DNA of 64,000 nucleotides from an uncultured Oscillospiraceae bacterium. GTDB taxonomy: Bacteria; Bacillota; Clostridia; Oscillospirales; Acutalibacteraceae. The stretch spans positions 1-64,000 of the forward strand of contig UQWL01000014.1 in assembly GCA_900544715.1 (NCBI GenBank). The letters run 5' to 3'. Position 1 is the stretch's first letter. Each line of letters begins with the position of its first letter. Under the pieces are notes generated by a model. It was not told where the DNA came from and searched no databases. It was given only the letters and a program-made list of their open reading frames with translations. Of the stretch, positions 44,884-55,168 are shown piece after piece. A program made the position numbers and the translations under genes.

Positions 44884-45444
44884 ATGGAGATGAAGCAGGT
44901 ATACGAGAATGCAAATGAGCGCATGCATAAAACGATCCGCGCCCTGAACGGCGAGTATGATTCCATCCGCGCCGGGCGGGCCAACGCGTCTGTGCTCGAT
45001 AAAATCCAGGTGGATTACTATGGGGTGCCGACCCCGATCAACCAGATGGCGGCAATTTCCGTGGCGGAAGCACGGATTCTGACCATCCAGCCGTGGGATG
45101 CTTCCACCCTGCACGCCATTGAGAAGGCAATCCAAACCTCTGACCTCGGCATCAATCCGCAGAACGACGGCCGCGTGCTGCGCCTGATCTTCCCACCGCT
45201 GACAGAGGATCACCGCAAGGAACTTGTAAAGACAGTCGGCAAAACCGCCGAGGAGGCGAAGGTGGCAATCCGCTCTATCCGCCGCGACTGTATTGAAAAG
45301 CTGAAGGCGATGAAGAAGAGTTCGGAAATCACGGAGGACGATCTCAAAGACGGCGAAACCGAGCTGCAAAAGATTACGGATAAATTCACAAAGGAAATTG
45401 ATTCGATCGCTCAGGCAAAAGAAAAGGAAATTATGGAAATCTGA
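44884..45444 (+). CDS. frr: Ribosome recycling factor
   Basis: 186 residues, the standard length. It splits the post-termination ribosome together with EF-G. The conserved parts are IRAGRANASVLDKIQVDYYG near 30 and IFPPLTEDHRKELVK near 106, and RRDCIEKLKAM. It starts five bases after pyrH, with AAGGAGG inside the end of pyrH. ATG 44890 is an alternative start. Confidence 0.97.
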   Translation: MEMKQVYENANERMHKTIRALNGEYDSIRAGRANASVLDKIQVDYYGVPTPINQMAAISVAEARILTIQPWDASTLHAIEKAIQTSDLGINPQNDGRVLRLIFPPLTEDHRKELVKTVGKTAEEAKVAIRSIRRDCIEKLKAMKKSSEITEDDLKDGETELQKITDKFTKEIDSIAQAKEKEIMEI

Positions 45445-45452
45445 TCTGGGTG

Positions 45453-45540
45453 AACGCCAGCTGCTTGTTGCACTGGCGTTGCTGTGATTGTCATTCTGAG
45501 GAGAAGGCGGCGCAAAACCGCTTTTTCTTCAGGATGGCAT
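45453..45540. other. Hairpins between frr and uppS
   Basis: AACGCCAG and CTGGCGTT form one stem (45453-45480). A second, imperfect inverted repeat (CATTCTGAGGAGAAGGCGG against CCGCTTTTTCTTCAGGATG) follows. The second resembles widespread intergenic repeats of the TCATTCTGAG type. They may weaken read-through into uppS. Confidence 0.5.
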
Positions 45541-45611
45541 TTTACTATCACTTTTTTCACATTGGGAAATATTGCCCGCAAGCGGTTTGCGGGCGGAAAG
45601 GCGGTGGAGGA

Positions 45612-46337
45612 ATGAGCGTGATCAATCAGGAGCGCCTCCCGCAGCATGTGGGGATTATTATGGACGGCAACGGCCGTTGGGCGAAGCAGCGCGGCCTTAA
45701 GCGCACGCAGGGGCATAAGGAAGGGGCTCGCGTGTTTCGCCGGATTTGTGAGTATGCCAATGATATCGGCATCCGTTATATTACCTTCTACGCTTTTTCC
45801 ACGGAAAACTGGGCGCGCCCGCCGGAGGAAGTCTCCGCGATTATGGAGCTCCTGCGGGAATATCTTTTGGAAGCAGAGGATCGGAAGAAGGAGAATGCGG
45901 CGCGCGGCATGCGCATCCGCTTTATCGGCAGTCAGGAGGGGCTGCCGGGCGATATTATCAGCCTGATGAATCAGGCGCAGGAGGAGAGCCTCGCCGCGAC
46001 GAAAACAATCGTCAACATTGCCGTCAATTACGGCGGCCGGCAGGAAATTCTGCACAGCGTCCAGTGCCTTGCGCAGCAGACGGCCGCGGGGGAACTTAAA
46101 CCGGAGGAGATCACGTTGGAACAGATCGGCGGCGGCCTGTATACGGCCGGGCAGCCGGATCCGGATTTGATTATCCGCCCGAGCGGGGAATACCGGCTCT
46201 CCAACTTCCTGATCTGGCAGGCGGCCTATGCGGAATTCTGGTTTTCCGATGTGCTGTGGCCAGATTTTACAGAGGCTGATTTTGACCTGGCGCTGGAAAG
46301 CTACAGGCAGCGCGACCGCCGCTTTGGCGGGATTTGA
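45612..46337 (+). CDS. uppS: Undecaprenyl diphosphate synthase (isoprenyl transferase)
   Basis: 241 residues. UppS makes the C55 lipid carrier for cell-wall synthesis. The signature HVGIIMDGNGRWAKQRGL with the catalytic Asp is at about 12-29, and the second conserved region DLIIRPSGEYRLSNFL near 185. The frame is open from 45450, but the GGTGGAGG site sets the ATG at 45612. It lies upstream of cdsA. Confidence 0.97.
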   Translation: MSVINQERLPQHVGIIMDGNGRWAKQRGLKRTQGHKEGARVFRRICEYANDIGIRYITFYAFSTENWARPPEEVSAIMELLREYLLEAEDRKKENAARGMRIRFIGSQEGLPGDIISLMNQAQEESLAATKTIVNIAVNYGGRQEILHSVQCLAQQTAAGELKPEEITLEQIGGGLYTAGQPDPDLIIRPSGEYRLSNFLIWQAAYAEFWFSDVLWPDFTEADFDLALESYRQRDRRFGGI

Positions 46338-46428
46338 GCATTTTGGGGAATTCTATTAAGACTTGATCGGGAAACCAGTGTTTCCCTTCCGAGACGAAGC
46401 CTTATCAATGAAAGGCATGTGATCTGTA

Positions 46429-47274
46429 ATGAAAACGAGGATTCTATCCGGCGTGGGCGTGGTCGTCTTTTTGATTGCGATGCTTTTGTGCACCTATACG
46501 CCGTTTTTCTCCCTTTTCCTTGCGCTGCTCTCCGGCGTAGCCGTGTTTGAAATTGAGCGCGTGGCGCAGGTGAAGAATAAAGCCATCATGGGGATCAGCG
46601 TCGCGTTTGCATCGTTGCTGCCGGTGCTGATTTCCGCAGAGGTTGATCTGCCCGTGCCGCTGGTGGCGATTGGCTATACGGTGCTGCTGCTCATTTTGAT
46701 GCTGGCGCAGTATGAAATCACCCGGTTTGAGCATGTGGCAATCGCACTGTTTGTTTCCCTTGGGGTTCCGTTCGCCTTTTCCTGCATGATTTTTCTGCGG
46801 GATATCTATACCGTTTACCCGCAGGCCTATTCGAAGGCGGACGGCATGCTGTTTGTGCTGTTCGGCATCAGCAGCGCATGGGTGACGGATACGTTCGCCT
46901 ATTTTGTCGGCAGCAAGTTCGGCAAGCATAAGATGACGCCGAAGATCAGCCCCAAAAAATCCTGGGAAGGCGCTGTAGGCGGCGTTGTGGGCGCGGTGAT
47001 CATCAATTTGCTGGTCTTTCTGATCTTTAATTTGGCGGTTCAGGAGCGGCTGCTTTTGCCCTATTGGGCCGTCATCCTCATCACGATTGTGCTGGCAATC
47101 ATCAGCATGCTGGGTGATCTATCTGCCTCCGTCATCAAGCGCAACTATGGCGCGAAGGATTTCGGCAAGCTGATCCCCGGCCACGGCGGCGTGATGGATC
47201 GGTTCGACAGCTGCCTTTTCGTGCTGCCGGTGCTCTATTTTATCGTCCGCCTGGCGGCGACGCTTTCCTACTAA
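46429..47274 (+). CDS. cdsA: Phosphatidate cytidylyltransferase
   Basis: An integral membrane enzyme of 281 residues that makes CDP-diacylglycerol for phospholipid synthesis. There are about seven or eight hydrophobic segments. The C-terminal signature runs DLSASVIKRNYGAKDFGKLI then PGHGGVMDRFDS, with the acidic residues that bind metal. It follows uppS by 91 bases. Confidence 0.95.
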   Translation: MKTRILSGVGVVVFLIAMLLCTYTPFFSLFLALLSGVAVFEIERVAQVKNKAIMGISVAFASLLPVLISAEVDLPVPLVAIGYTVLLLILMLAQYEITRFEHVAIALFVSLGVPFAFSCMIFLRDIYTVYPQAYSKADGMLFVLFGISSAWVTDTFAYFVGSKFGKHKMTPKISPKKSWEGAVGGVVGAVIINLLVFLIFNLAVQERLLLPYWAVILITIVLAIISMLGDLSASVIKRNYGAKDFGKLIPGHGGVMDRFDSCLFVLPVLYFIVRLAATLSY

Positions 47275-47416
47275 TTAGAACGGCAGATGCATAAAGTTAA
47301 AAATGGGTGTTTCATCTGGGCGTTTTGTGCGTTCCGGTCAGCAAGGCCATCCAGAATTTGGCTGTGCCAAACCGCACAAAACTTCTGCCTGGTAGAGAAA
47401 GGAGGGCCATACTATC

Positions 47417-48574
47417 ATGTGTAAGCGGTTATCCATTTTAGGCTCCACTGGATCAATCGGAACGCAGGCGCTGGATGTCGTCCGCCTCAACGGATTTACC
47501 GTTTGCGCGCTCACGGCCAACAGCCGCATCGACTTGCTGGAGGAGCAGATCCGGGAGTTTCATCCCATGCTGGCCGCTGTTGTAGACGAGGAGGCGGCGA
47601 AGGACTTGCGCGCCCGCGTGGCGGATACAAGCACCAAAGTGCTCGCAGGCATGGATGGCGTGATCGAATGCGCGCGCTGCGCAGGCGCTGATACCGTGCT
47701 CAACGCCATTGTGGGCATGGCGGGGCTTTTGCCGACGCTCGCCGCTATTGAAGCGGGCAAAGAGATTGCGCTCGCCAACAAGGAAACGCTTGTGGCGGGC
47801 GGTAAGCTTGTGATGGAGGCGGCGCGTAAAAAGGGCGTGCGAATTTTGCCGGTGGACAGCGAGCATTCCGCAATTTTTCAGTGCCTTCAAGGCGCGCCCG
47901 CGGGGCAAAAGGATGCCCTCAAGCGCATTATCCTGACGGCCTCTGGCGGCCCGTTTTTCGGCAGGACGAAAGAAGAACTGCGCGGGGTAACGGTGGAGCA
48001 GGCGCTCAACCACCCCAATTGGAGCATGGGCGCGAAGATCACGATCGATTCCGCCACCATGATGAATAAGGGCCTTGAGCTGATTGAGGCGGTCTGGCTT
48101 TTCTCTATGCCGCCGGAGCAGGTGGATATCGTCGTCCACCGGGAGAGCGTGGTGCATTCGCTCATTGAGTTTGCGGACCATTCCGTCATCGCCCAGATGG
48201 GCGTGCCGGATATGCGCATCCCCATCCAATATGCGCTGACGTATCCGCAGCGGTATGCCTCTCCCGTCAAGCAGCTCAATCTCGCCTCATTTGGCACGCT
48301 GCACTTTGCCGAGCCGGATTATGAGGCCTTTCCGCTGATTCAGGTGTGCCGCAGGGCAATCCTGCGCGGCGGCGTATTCCCGGCGGCGGCTAACGCGGCC
48401 AATGAGGAGGCGAACCGCCTCTTCCGCGAGGGGAAGCTGCGCTTCCTGGAGATTGGGGAGCTGGTGGCCGCGGCTGCGGAATGTGCGCCCGACCGCCCGG
48501 ATTACACATTGGAGGATATCCGCGAGGCGGGTGCGTCCGCGCGGGAGTTTGTGCGCAAACAGGCAAAGATCTAA
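47417..48574 (+). CDS. dxr: 1-deoxy-D-xylulose 5-phosphate reductoisomerase
   Basis: The second step of the MEP isoprenoid pathway. 385 residues. The NADPH-binding GSTGSIGTQAL is at 9-19, the active site LANKETLVAGG near 120 and PVDSEHSAIFQ near 148, and the substrate loop NHPNWSMGAKITIDSATMMN near 200. The same pathway continues with ispG nearby. The start follows AAAGGAGG. Confidence 0.97.
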   Translation: MCKRLSILGSTGSIGTQALDVVRLNGFTVCALTANSRIDLLEEQIREFHPMLAAVVDEEAAKDLRARVADTSTKVLAGMDGVIECARCAGADTVLNAIVGMAGLLPTLAAIEAGKEIALANKETLVAGGKLVMEAARKKGVRILPVDSEHSAIFQCLQGAPAGQKDALKRIILTASGGPFFGRTKEELRGVTVEQALNHPNWSMGAKITIDSATMMNKGLELIEAVWLFSMPPEQVDIVVHRESVVHSLIEFADHSVIAQMGVPDMRIPIQYALTYPQRYASPVKQLNLASFGTLHFAEPDYEAFPLIQVCRRAILRGGVFPAAANAANEEANRLFREGKLRFLEIGELVAAAAECAPDRPDYTLEDIREAGASAREFVRKQAKI

Positions 48575-48603
48575 ACCGTTCGATATGAAAGAGGTGACCC
48601 GGT

Positions 48604-49680
48604 ATTAATATTCCGATTCTGTTACTTGATGCCGCTGGCGTTTGGAGCAAGGCTTGGCCCATTCTGTTTGCTATTTTGTTTTTTGGCTTGATTATCCTGA
48701 TCCATGAGGTGGGGCATTTCACGGTAGCTAAGCTCTCTGGCATCAAGGTCAATGAGTTCGCCATTGGCATGGGGCCAAAGCTTTTTAGCTTCGGCAAAGG
48801 GGAAACAAAATATTCCCTGCGGCTGATCCCCATGGGCGGATATGTCCAGATGGAGGGGGAAGACGAGGCGAGCGAAGATGAGCGGGCCTTTAACCAAAAG
48901 CCTGTGTGGAAGCGCTTCCTTGTTGTGATCGCAGGCGCGGTGATGAATATTATCCTCGGCCTTGTGCTCGTTGCGATTTTGCTCACCCAGCAGAATTTGG
49001 TTGGAACGACGCAGATCGCCGGTTTCCATGAAAACGCATCGAGCCAGGCCTCCGGCTTGCAGGAGGGCGATGTGATTACGCATATCAACGGCACCTCCGT
49101 CTGGTCGGATCGGGATATCAGCTTCCTGATGGCGCGGGATAAGGATGGCGTGATCGATTTTACCGTCAAGCGGGATGGCAAAACGACAGACCTCAAAAAT
49201 GTGAAATTTGATACGCATGAGGTGGATGGGCAAACAATCATCACCTTCGATTTTATTATTGTCGGCGAGAATAAAAACTTTTGGAATGTGCTGAAAACGT
49301 CGTTTTTGGAAACGGCTTCCATGGCAAGGCTCGTGTGGCTGAGCCTGTTTGACCTGGTAACGGGGCACTTTGGCCTGAGCGATCTGGCGGGGCCGGTCGG
49401 CACGGTGAGCGTGATTGCCGAGGCTACCACTTCCGGCGGGTTCCTCAACGCGCTGTCGCTGATGGCGTTTATCACGATCAATATCGGCGTATTCAATCTG
49501 CTGCCGATTCCGGGGCTGGATGGCGGCAGGCTTTTTTTCCTGATCATCGAGGGCATCCGCAGAAAGCCCATCAACCCGAAGCGGGAAGGAATGATCCACG
49601 CAATCGGCCTGGTTTTGATGTTTGCGCTGATTGCGGTGGTCACCTTCAACGATATCCTGCGGCTCATCCGGGGCGGCTAA
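48604..49680 (+). CDS. rseP: RIP metalloprotease RseP (site-2 protease)
   Basis: A membrane zinc protease that cleaves membrane-bound regulators. The first membrane helix contains HEVGH (catalytic Glu), a PDZ domain follows (residues about 140-215), and the late LLPIPGLDGGRLFF has the zinc-binding Asp. No ATG, GTG or TTG stands at a suitable place: the in-frame TTG at 48676 cuts into the first helix and has no ribosome site. GAGGTGA at 48591-48597 points to an ATT at 48604, giving about 358 residues. The start is therefore probable but unusual. Confidence 0.85.
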   Translation: MNIPILLLDAAGVWSKAWPILFAILFFGLIILIHEVGHFTVAKLSGIKVNEFAIGMGPKLFSFGKGETKYSLRLIPMGGYVQMEGEDEASEDERAFNQKPVWKRFLVVIAGAVMNIILGLVLVAILLTQQNLVGTTQIAGFHENASSQASGLQEGDVITHINGTSVWSDRDISFLMARDKDGVIDFTVKRDGKTTDLKNVKFDTHEVDGQTIITFDFIIVGENKNFWNVLKTSFLETASMARLVWLSLFDLVTGHFGLSDLAGPVGTVSVIAEATTSGGFLNALSLMAFITINIGVFNLLPIPGLDGGRLFFLIIEGIRRKPINPKREGMIHAIGLVLMFALIAVVTFNDILRLIRGG

Positions 49681-49732
49681 ATTTTTCAGAGGGATGACCG
49701 CATTTTTGTAAGCTGGAAAGGAATGACATATC

Positions 49733-50782
49733 ATGGAGCGAAGGCAAAGCCGCGCCGTTTTTGCGGGCGGCGTGCAGATCGGCGGGGGGGCGCCGGTGAG
49801 CGTGCAGTCGATGCTCAACATCCCCGCGCACGATGTGGAGGGCAGCGCCGCACAGGCGAAAGCCCTGTATGAGGCGGGGTGCGAGATCATTCGCGCCGCG
49901 GTGCCGGATCTCGAAGCCGTGCGACTGATCCCGGCGCTGAAAAAAGCGGTGCCCGTGCCGATTGTGGCGGATATCCATTTTGATTACCGCATTGCGCTTG
50001 CCTGCGTGGAGGCGGGGGTGGATAAAATCCGCATCAATCCGGGCAATATCGGCTCTGACGAGCGGGTAAAGGCGGTGGCGGATGCCTGTAAAGCGCGCCG
50101 CATTCCCATTCGCATTGGCGTCAACAGCGGCTCGTTGGAAAAGGAGATTCTTGCAAAATACGGCGCGCCCACGGCGCAGGCGCTCGCGGAGAGCGCGATG
50201 TATCATGTGCGGCTGCTGGAAAAGTGCAATTTTTACGATATCGTGATCTCTATCAAATCCTCCGATGTGCAGCGCATGGTGCAGGCTTATGAGATCGTTG
50301 CGGCGCAGTGCGATTATCCGCTGCATCTCGGCGTAACGGAGGCAGGTACCGCCCGCATGGGGTTGATTAAATCGAGCGCGGGCATCGGTTCGCTGCTGCT
50401 GCACGGCATCGGCGATACGATCCGTGTTTCCCTGACGGACGCGCCGGTCAATGAGGTCTATGCGGGCTTCGATATCCTCAAGGCCGTGGGGCTCAAGACG
50501 GATGCGCCCACGCTTGTTTCCTGCCCGACCTGCGGGCGTACGAAGATTGATCTGATCAGCCTGGCCGCCCAGGTGGAGGAGCGGCTGCGGAATTGCCGCA
50601 AGCCGATCAAGGTGGCAGTCATGGGCTGCGCAGTCAACGGGCCGGGCGAGGCGCGCGAAGCGGATATCGGCGTGGCGGGCGGCGACGGCTGCGGCCTGCT
50701 GTTTAAAAAGGGAGAGATCATCCGCAAGGTGCCGGAGGATCAGATTCTGGACGAGCTAATGCGGGAGATCGAAAAGCTATAG
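49733..50782 (+). CDS. ispG: 4-hydroxy-3-methylbut-2-enyl-diphosphate synthase (flavodoxin)
   Basis: The sixth step of the MEP pathway, an iron-sulfur enzyme of 349 residues. A TIM barrel is followed by the cluster-binding domain with SCPTCGRT near 263 and VAVMGCAVNGPGEAREAD near 295 (three cysteines binding the 4Fe-4S cluster). It comes 52 bases after rseP and is followed closely by polC. Confidence 0.97.
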   Translation: MERRQSRAVFAGGVQIGGGAPVSVQSMLNIPAHDVEGSAAQAKALYEAGCEIIRAAVPDLEAVRLIPALKKAVPVPIVADIHFDYRIALACVEAGVDKIRINPGNIGSDERVKAVADACKARRIPIRIGVNSGSLEKEILAKYGAPTAQALAESAMYHVRLLEKCNFYDIVISIKSSDVQRMVQAYEIVAAQCDYPLHLGVTEAGTARMGLIKSSAGIGSLLLHGIGDTIRVSLTDAPVNEVYAGFDILKAVGLKTDAPTLVSCPTCGRTKIDLISLAAQVEERLRNCRKPIKVAVMGCAVNGPGEAREADIGVAGGDGCGLLFKKGEIIRKVPEDQILDELMREIEKL

Positions 50783-50819
50783 GCTGAGCACCTGCCAATC
50801 GAAACAGATAGGAGTAACC

Positions 50820-53800
50820 ATGCAGAATCGTTTTTTAGCCCTGTTTGGGGATTACATAGAGGAGCATATCAGGCAGAATTTGCCCAACGGGCAGGTTCTG
50901 TCTGTTGTCATTGAACGGGAAGCGCGCACGCTGGAGGTCGAGGTGGAGTTTGACGCCGTGTTTCCGGAGGAAACGCTGGAGGCGGCGCAGCGGTCAATCC
51001 GAACGCTGATGCGGCTGCAATCGGTGGCGATTGAGCCGTATTTTCCCAAGGAGGCTTTTTCAGAAGCCTATTTTCCACATATGGTGCGGGCGCTGCGGCG
51101 GGAAAACGCCGCGGCCAACGGCTTTTTAAACGATGCTTCGGCCTGCCTGGAGGAGAATGTGTTCACCATCACGCTCACGCATGGCGGCGCGGATATCCTG
51201 AAGGATACGGGCTGCGACGCCTTTTTGCGCGCGCTGGTGCAAAAGCGCTTCGGCGTTGCGGTAGAAATACGGTTTGACGGCGAAGTGACCGTCACGCCGG
51301 AAGCGCCGGCTTTTGTGAAAATGCAGGAACAGGCGGATGCACAGCAGAAAGCAGAGCGGGAGGCCGCCAAACGCAAAGCGGAAGGGGATAAGCTGAAAGG
51401 CGAGCACAAGATGTACGACGGCCTGCCGCTTTATCTCGAAACCGCGCGGGAGATTTTGGGCCGCCCGGTGCGCAACAAGCCGGTGCCGATCCGCGATCTC
51501 AACCCGGAGGACGGTACGGTCACGGTTTGGGGCGATGTGTTCGGCTATGAATCAAAGGAGACGCGCGATGGCAGGAGCCTGATCATTTCCTTCCATATCA
51601 CCGACTACACCGGCTCCTACACGGTAAAAATTTTCGACGAGAAGGAAAACGCTGCCAAGGTAGACCAGGCCATCAAGGATGGTATGACGGTGCTGGTGCG
51701 CGGCAGCGTCAGCTATGATAAATACTTCCGTGATTATGCGATTCGGCCGCTCTCCATCATGAGCGTCCAGAAGGAGAAAAAGATGGACGACGCGCCGGTC
51801 AAGCGCGTAGAGCTCCATCTGCACACCAAAATGAGCGCGATGGATGGTATCTCCGACTGCTCCGCACTGATCAAGCGTGCTGCTGAATGGGGGCATAAGG
51901 CTGTTGCAATCACGGATCACGGCGTTGCGCAGGCGTTCCCGGAGGCGATGAACACCGCCGCAGCGACGGGGATCAAGGTGATCTACGGGGTGGAGGGCTA
52001 TTTCGTCAACGATATGGTGCCGATCGTTACCGGCCGGGAGGATACACCGTTCGACGGCGAATTTATCGTTTTCGATATTGAAACCACGGGCTTCAACGCG
52101 CAGGAGGACCGCATCACGGAGATTGGCGCGGTGCGCGTGAAAGGCGGGAAGATCCTCGATTCTTTCGATACGTTTGCAAACCCGGAAATGCCAATCCCCG
52201 CGCGCATCACGGAGCTGACCGGCATCACGGATGAGATGGTGCGGGATGCGCCGGCTGAGGAAGCGGCTGTGCGCGCGTTTTTCTCCTTCTGCGGGGAAGC
52301 GGCAACGCTCGTGGCGCACAACGCGCCCTTTGATACCGGCTTTATCCGCGCGGTCTGCGCGCGTCACAAGATCGAATATGACTATACCAGCATCGACACC
52401 GTGCCGATGAGCCGCTCACTCTTAAAGGGGCTGAAAAATTATAAGCTCGATACGGTAGCGAAATATTTAAAGCTGGAGGATTTTAACCATCACCGCGCCT
52501 GCGATGACGCCAAAATCCTGGCGGATATCTTTGTCATTCTGCTCGACGAAGCGCGCAAAGCGGGCGATATCGAATCGACCGGCCTGCTCAACACTGCGCT
52601 CTCGGAGGTGGATCCGAAAAAGCTGCGCTCCTATCACCAGATCATCCTGGTGAAAAACTTGACAGGGCTGAAAAATCTCTACCGGCTGATCTCCATGTCC
52701 CACCTGAAATATTTTTATCGCCAGCCGCGCATCCCCAAAAGCGAGCTCATCAAATACCGCGAAGGGCTTCTCATCGGCAGCGCGTGCGAGGCGGGCGAGC
52801 TCTACCGCGCCGTGCTCGACGGGCGGCCGTGGGACGAGCTGAAAAACATCGCCTCTTTTTACGATTATCTTGAAATTCAGCCCAAGGGCAACAATGCCTT
52901 CCTCGTGCGGGAGGGCCGGGTCAATGGGGAGAAACAGCTCGAGGAGATCAACCGGACGATCCTCAAGCTTGGCGATGAGCTCGGCAAGCTGGTGGTCGCC
53001 ACGTGCGACGTTCATTTCCTTGACCCGGGCGATGAAGTTTTCCGCCGCATCCTCATGGCGGGGCAGGGCTTTTCCGATGCGGACAACCAGGCCCCGCTTT
53101 ACCTGCGCACCACGCAGGAAATGCTTGATGAATTTGATTACCTCGGCGAGCGGGCCTATGAGGTGGTTGTGGAAAACCCGAATAAAATCGCGGATATGGT
53201 AGACGTGATGCGCCCCTTCCCGGAGGGCAATTTTCCACCGAATATCCCCGGCGCGAAGGAAGAGCTGCGCGAAATCTGCTGGACGAACTGCAAGAAGATA
53301 TATGGCGACCCCGTCCCTCAATACGTGGCCGACCGCCTCACGCGCGAGCTGGATTCGATCATTGAACACGGCTTTGCCGTTCTCTACATCATCGCGCAGA
53401 AGCTGGTGAAAAACTCGGAGGATCATGGCTACCACGTCGGCTCGCGTGGCTCCGTCGGCTCGTCGTTCGTGGCGACGATGGCGGGCATCTCCGAGGTAAA
53501 CCCCCTTGCGCCGCACTACGTCTGCCCGCAGTGCTGCCACAGTGAATTTTTTACCGATGGATCCGTCGGCTCCGGCTACGACCTGCCACCCAAGGATTGC
53601 CCGCATTGCGGCATCCCCATGAAGCGCGACGGGCACGAAATCCCGTTTGAGACCTTCCTCGGCTTCAACGGCGATAAGGAGCCGGATATCGACCTGAACT
53701 TCTCCGGCGAGTTCCAGGCCCAATCCCACCGCTATACGGAGGAGCTCTTTGGCCCGCAGAACGTTTTCAAAGCGGGAACGATCTCCACCGTCGCGGAGAA

Positions 53801-55121
53801 AACGGCCTACGGCTTTGTCAAAAAGTATACGGAGGAGCGGGGCATCATCCTGCACAAGGCCGAGGAGGAGCGCCTCGCGCGCGGCTGCACCGGCGTCAAA
53901 CGCACCACAGGCCAGCATCCGGGCGGTATGGTCGTCGTGCCGAACGATCATGAGGTGTATGAGTTCACGCCCGTCCAGCACCCGGCGGACGACGCGGACA
54001 AAGGCTCCGTCACCACGCATTTCGACTTTCACGCGCTGCACGATACGCTTTTAAAGCTTGACGAGCTCGGGCACGATGTGCCCACGCTCTATAAGCATCT
54101 GGAGGATATGACGGGCATCCCGGTGATGGATGTTGATATCTGTGACCGTAAGATTATCGAACTGTGCACAAGCCCCGAACCGCTCGGCGTGACGGCGGAA
54201 GACATCGGCTGGCCGACGGGCACGCTCTCCATCCCGGAGATGGGCACAAATTTCGTCTGCGGTATGCTTATGGAGGCAAAGCCGCAGACCTTCTCCGACC
54301 TGTTGCAGATATCCGGTCTGTCGCACGGCACAGACGTGTGGCTTGGCAACGCACAGGATTTGATCAAAAACGGTACCTGCACGATCTCTGAGGTCATCGG
54401 TACGCGTGACAGCATCATGACATACCTGATGCATAAGGGCGTGGAGCCGGGCATGGCGTTTAAGATCATGGAGATCGTCCGAAAGGGCAAAGCGCCCAAA
54501 CTGCTCACGGAGGAGCACAAGCAGGCCATGCGGGCGAACAATGTGCCGGAATGGTATATCGAATCCTGCCTGAAGATCAAATATATGTTCCCCAAGGCGC
54601 ACGCGGCGGCCTACGTCAGCGCCGCGCTGCGGCTGGGCTGGTATAAAATTTACCGGCCGCTGGAATATTATGCCGCGCTGCTTACCGTGCGCGGCGGCGA
54701 CCTGGACGCGGTATCCGCTGTGGCGGGCCGCGCGGCGGTCAAGCGCAAAATGGATGAGCTCATGGCGAAGGGCAAGGACGCCTCCGCCAAAGAGGAGGAT
54801 CAGCTCACCATTTTACAGATCGTCAACGAAATGCTCGCGCGCGGCATCGAGTTTTTGCCCGTGGATCTCTATCAATCCGACGCGACGGTGTACAAAATTG
54901 AGGATGGTAAGATCCGCCTGCCTTTCCTGGCCCTCAAGGGGACGGGCGAGAGCGCGGCAAAAGGCCTTGCCGCCGCGCGGGATGATGGCCAGGGCCCGTT
55001 CATCTCCTGCGATGATCTGCGCAACCGCTCCGGCGTTTCCAGCAGCGTGATGACGATGCTGGGCGAGGCGGGCGCGCTCGAGGGGCTGCCGCAGAGCAGC
55101 CAGATGAGCTTATTCGGTTAA
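50820..55121 (+). CDS. polC: DNA polymerase III PolC-type, alpha subunit
   Basis: The replicative polymerase of low-GC Gram-positives, 1433 residues, the usual size. Domains in order: an N-terminal domain, an OB fold (about 215-310), PHP (VELHLHTKMSAMDGISD near 335), a DEDD 3'-5' exonuclease inserted in PHP (FIVFDIETTGF near 420), then PHP end, and the polymerase with DIDLNF near 960 and a zinc module (CPQC and CPHCG near 910-935). It ends the pyrH-to-polC run. Confidence 0.98.
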   Translation: MQNRFLALFGDYIEEHIRQNLPNGQVLSVVIEREARTLEVEVEFDAVFPEETLEAAQRSIRTLMRLQSVAIEPYFPKEAFSEAYFPHMVRALRRENAAANGFLNDASACLEENVFTITLTHGGADILKDTGCDAFLRALVQKRFGVAVEIRFDGEVTVTPEAPAFVKMQEQADAQQKAEREAAKRKAEGDKLKGEHKMYDGLPLYLETAREILGRPVRNKPVPIRDLNPEDGTVTVWGDVFGYESKETRDGRSLIISFHITDYTGSYTVKIFDEKENAAKVDQAIKDGMTVLVRGSVSYDKYFRDYAIRPLSIMSVQKEKKMDDAPVKRVELHLHTKMSAMDGISDCSALIKRAAEWGHKAVAITDHGVAQAFPEAMNTAAATGIKVIYGVEGYFVNDMVPIVTGREDTPFDGEFIVFDIETTGFNAQEDRITEIGAVRVKGGKILDSFDTFANPEMPIPARITELTGITDEMVRDAPAEEAAVRAFFSFCGEAATLVAHNAPFDTGFIRAVCARHKIEYDYTSIDTVPMSRSLLKGLKNYKLDTVAKYLKLEDFNHHRACDDAKILADIFVILLDEARKAGDIESTGLLNTALSEVDPKKLRSYHQIILVKNLTGLKNLYRLISMSHLKYFYRQPRIPKSELIKYREGLLIGSACEAGELYRAVLDGRPWDELKNIASFYDYLEIQPKGNNAFLVREGRVNGEKQLEEINRTILKLGDELGKLVVATCDVHFLDPGDEVFRRILMAGQGFSDADNQAPLYLRTTQEMLDEFDYLGERAYEVVVENPNKIADMVDVMRPFPEGNFPPNIPGAKEELREICWTNCKKIYGDPVPQYVADRLTRELDSIIEHGFAVLYIIAQKLVKNSEDHGYHVGSRGSVGSSFVATMAGISEVNPLAPHYVCPQCCHSEFFTDGSVGSGYDLPPKDCPHCGIPMKRDGHEIPFETFLGFNGDKEPDIDLNFSGEFQAQSHRYTEELFGPQNVFKAGTISTVAEKTAYGFVKKYTEERGIILHKAEEERLARGCTGVKRTTGQHPGGMVVVPNDHEVYEFTPVQHPADDADKGSVTTHFDFHALHDTLLKLDELGHDVPTLYKHLEDMTGIPVMDVDICDRKIIELCTSPEPLGVTAEDIGWPTGTLSIPEMGTNFVCGMLMEAKPQTFSDLLQISGLSHGTDVWLGNAQDLIKNGTCTISEVIGTRDSIMTYLMHKGVEPGMAFKIMEIVRKGKAPKLLTEEHKQAMRANNVPEWYIESCLKIKYMFPKAHAAAYVSAALRLGWYKIYRPLEYYAALLTVRGGDLDAVSAVAGRAAVKRKMDELMAKGKDASAKEEDQLTILQIVNEMLARGIEFLPVDLYQSDATVYKIEDGKIRLPFLALKGTGESAAKGLAAARDDGQGPFISCDDLRNRSGVSSSVMTMLGEAGALEGLPQSSQMSLFG

Positions 55122-55168
55122 TACCCAATACCCTTGTCTACCGAGGGTAAGAAAGGCTGTGAAACAAA

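Noticed and set aside
52467..54041. 524-residue open frame on the minus strand
   Set aside because: It lies wholly inside polC in antisense and shows no recognisable motif.
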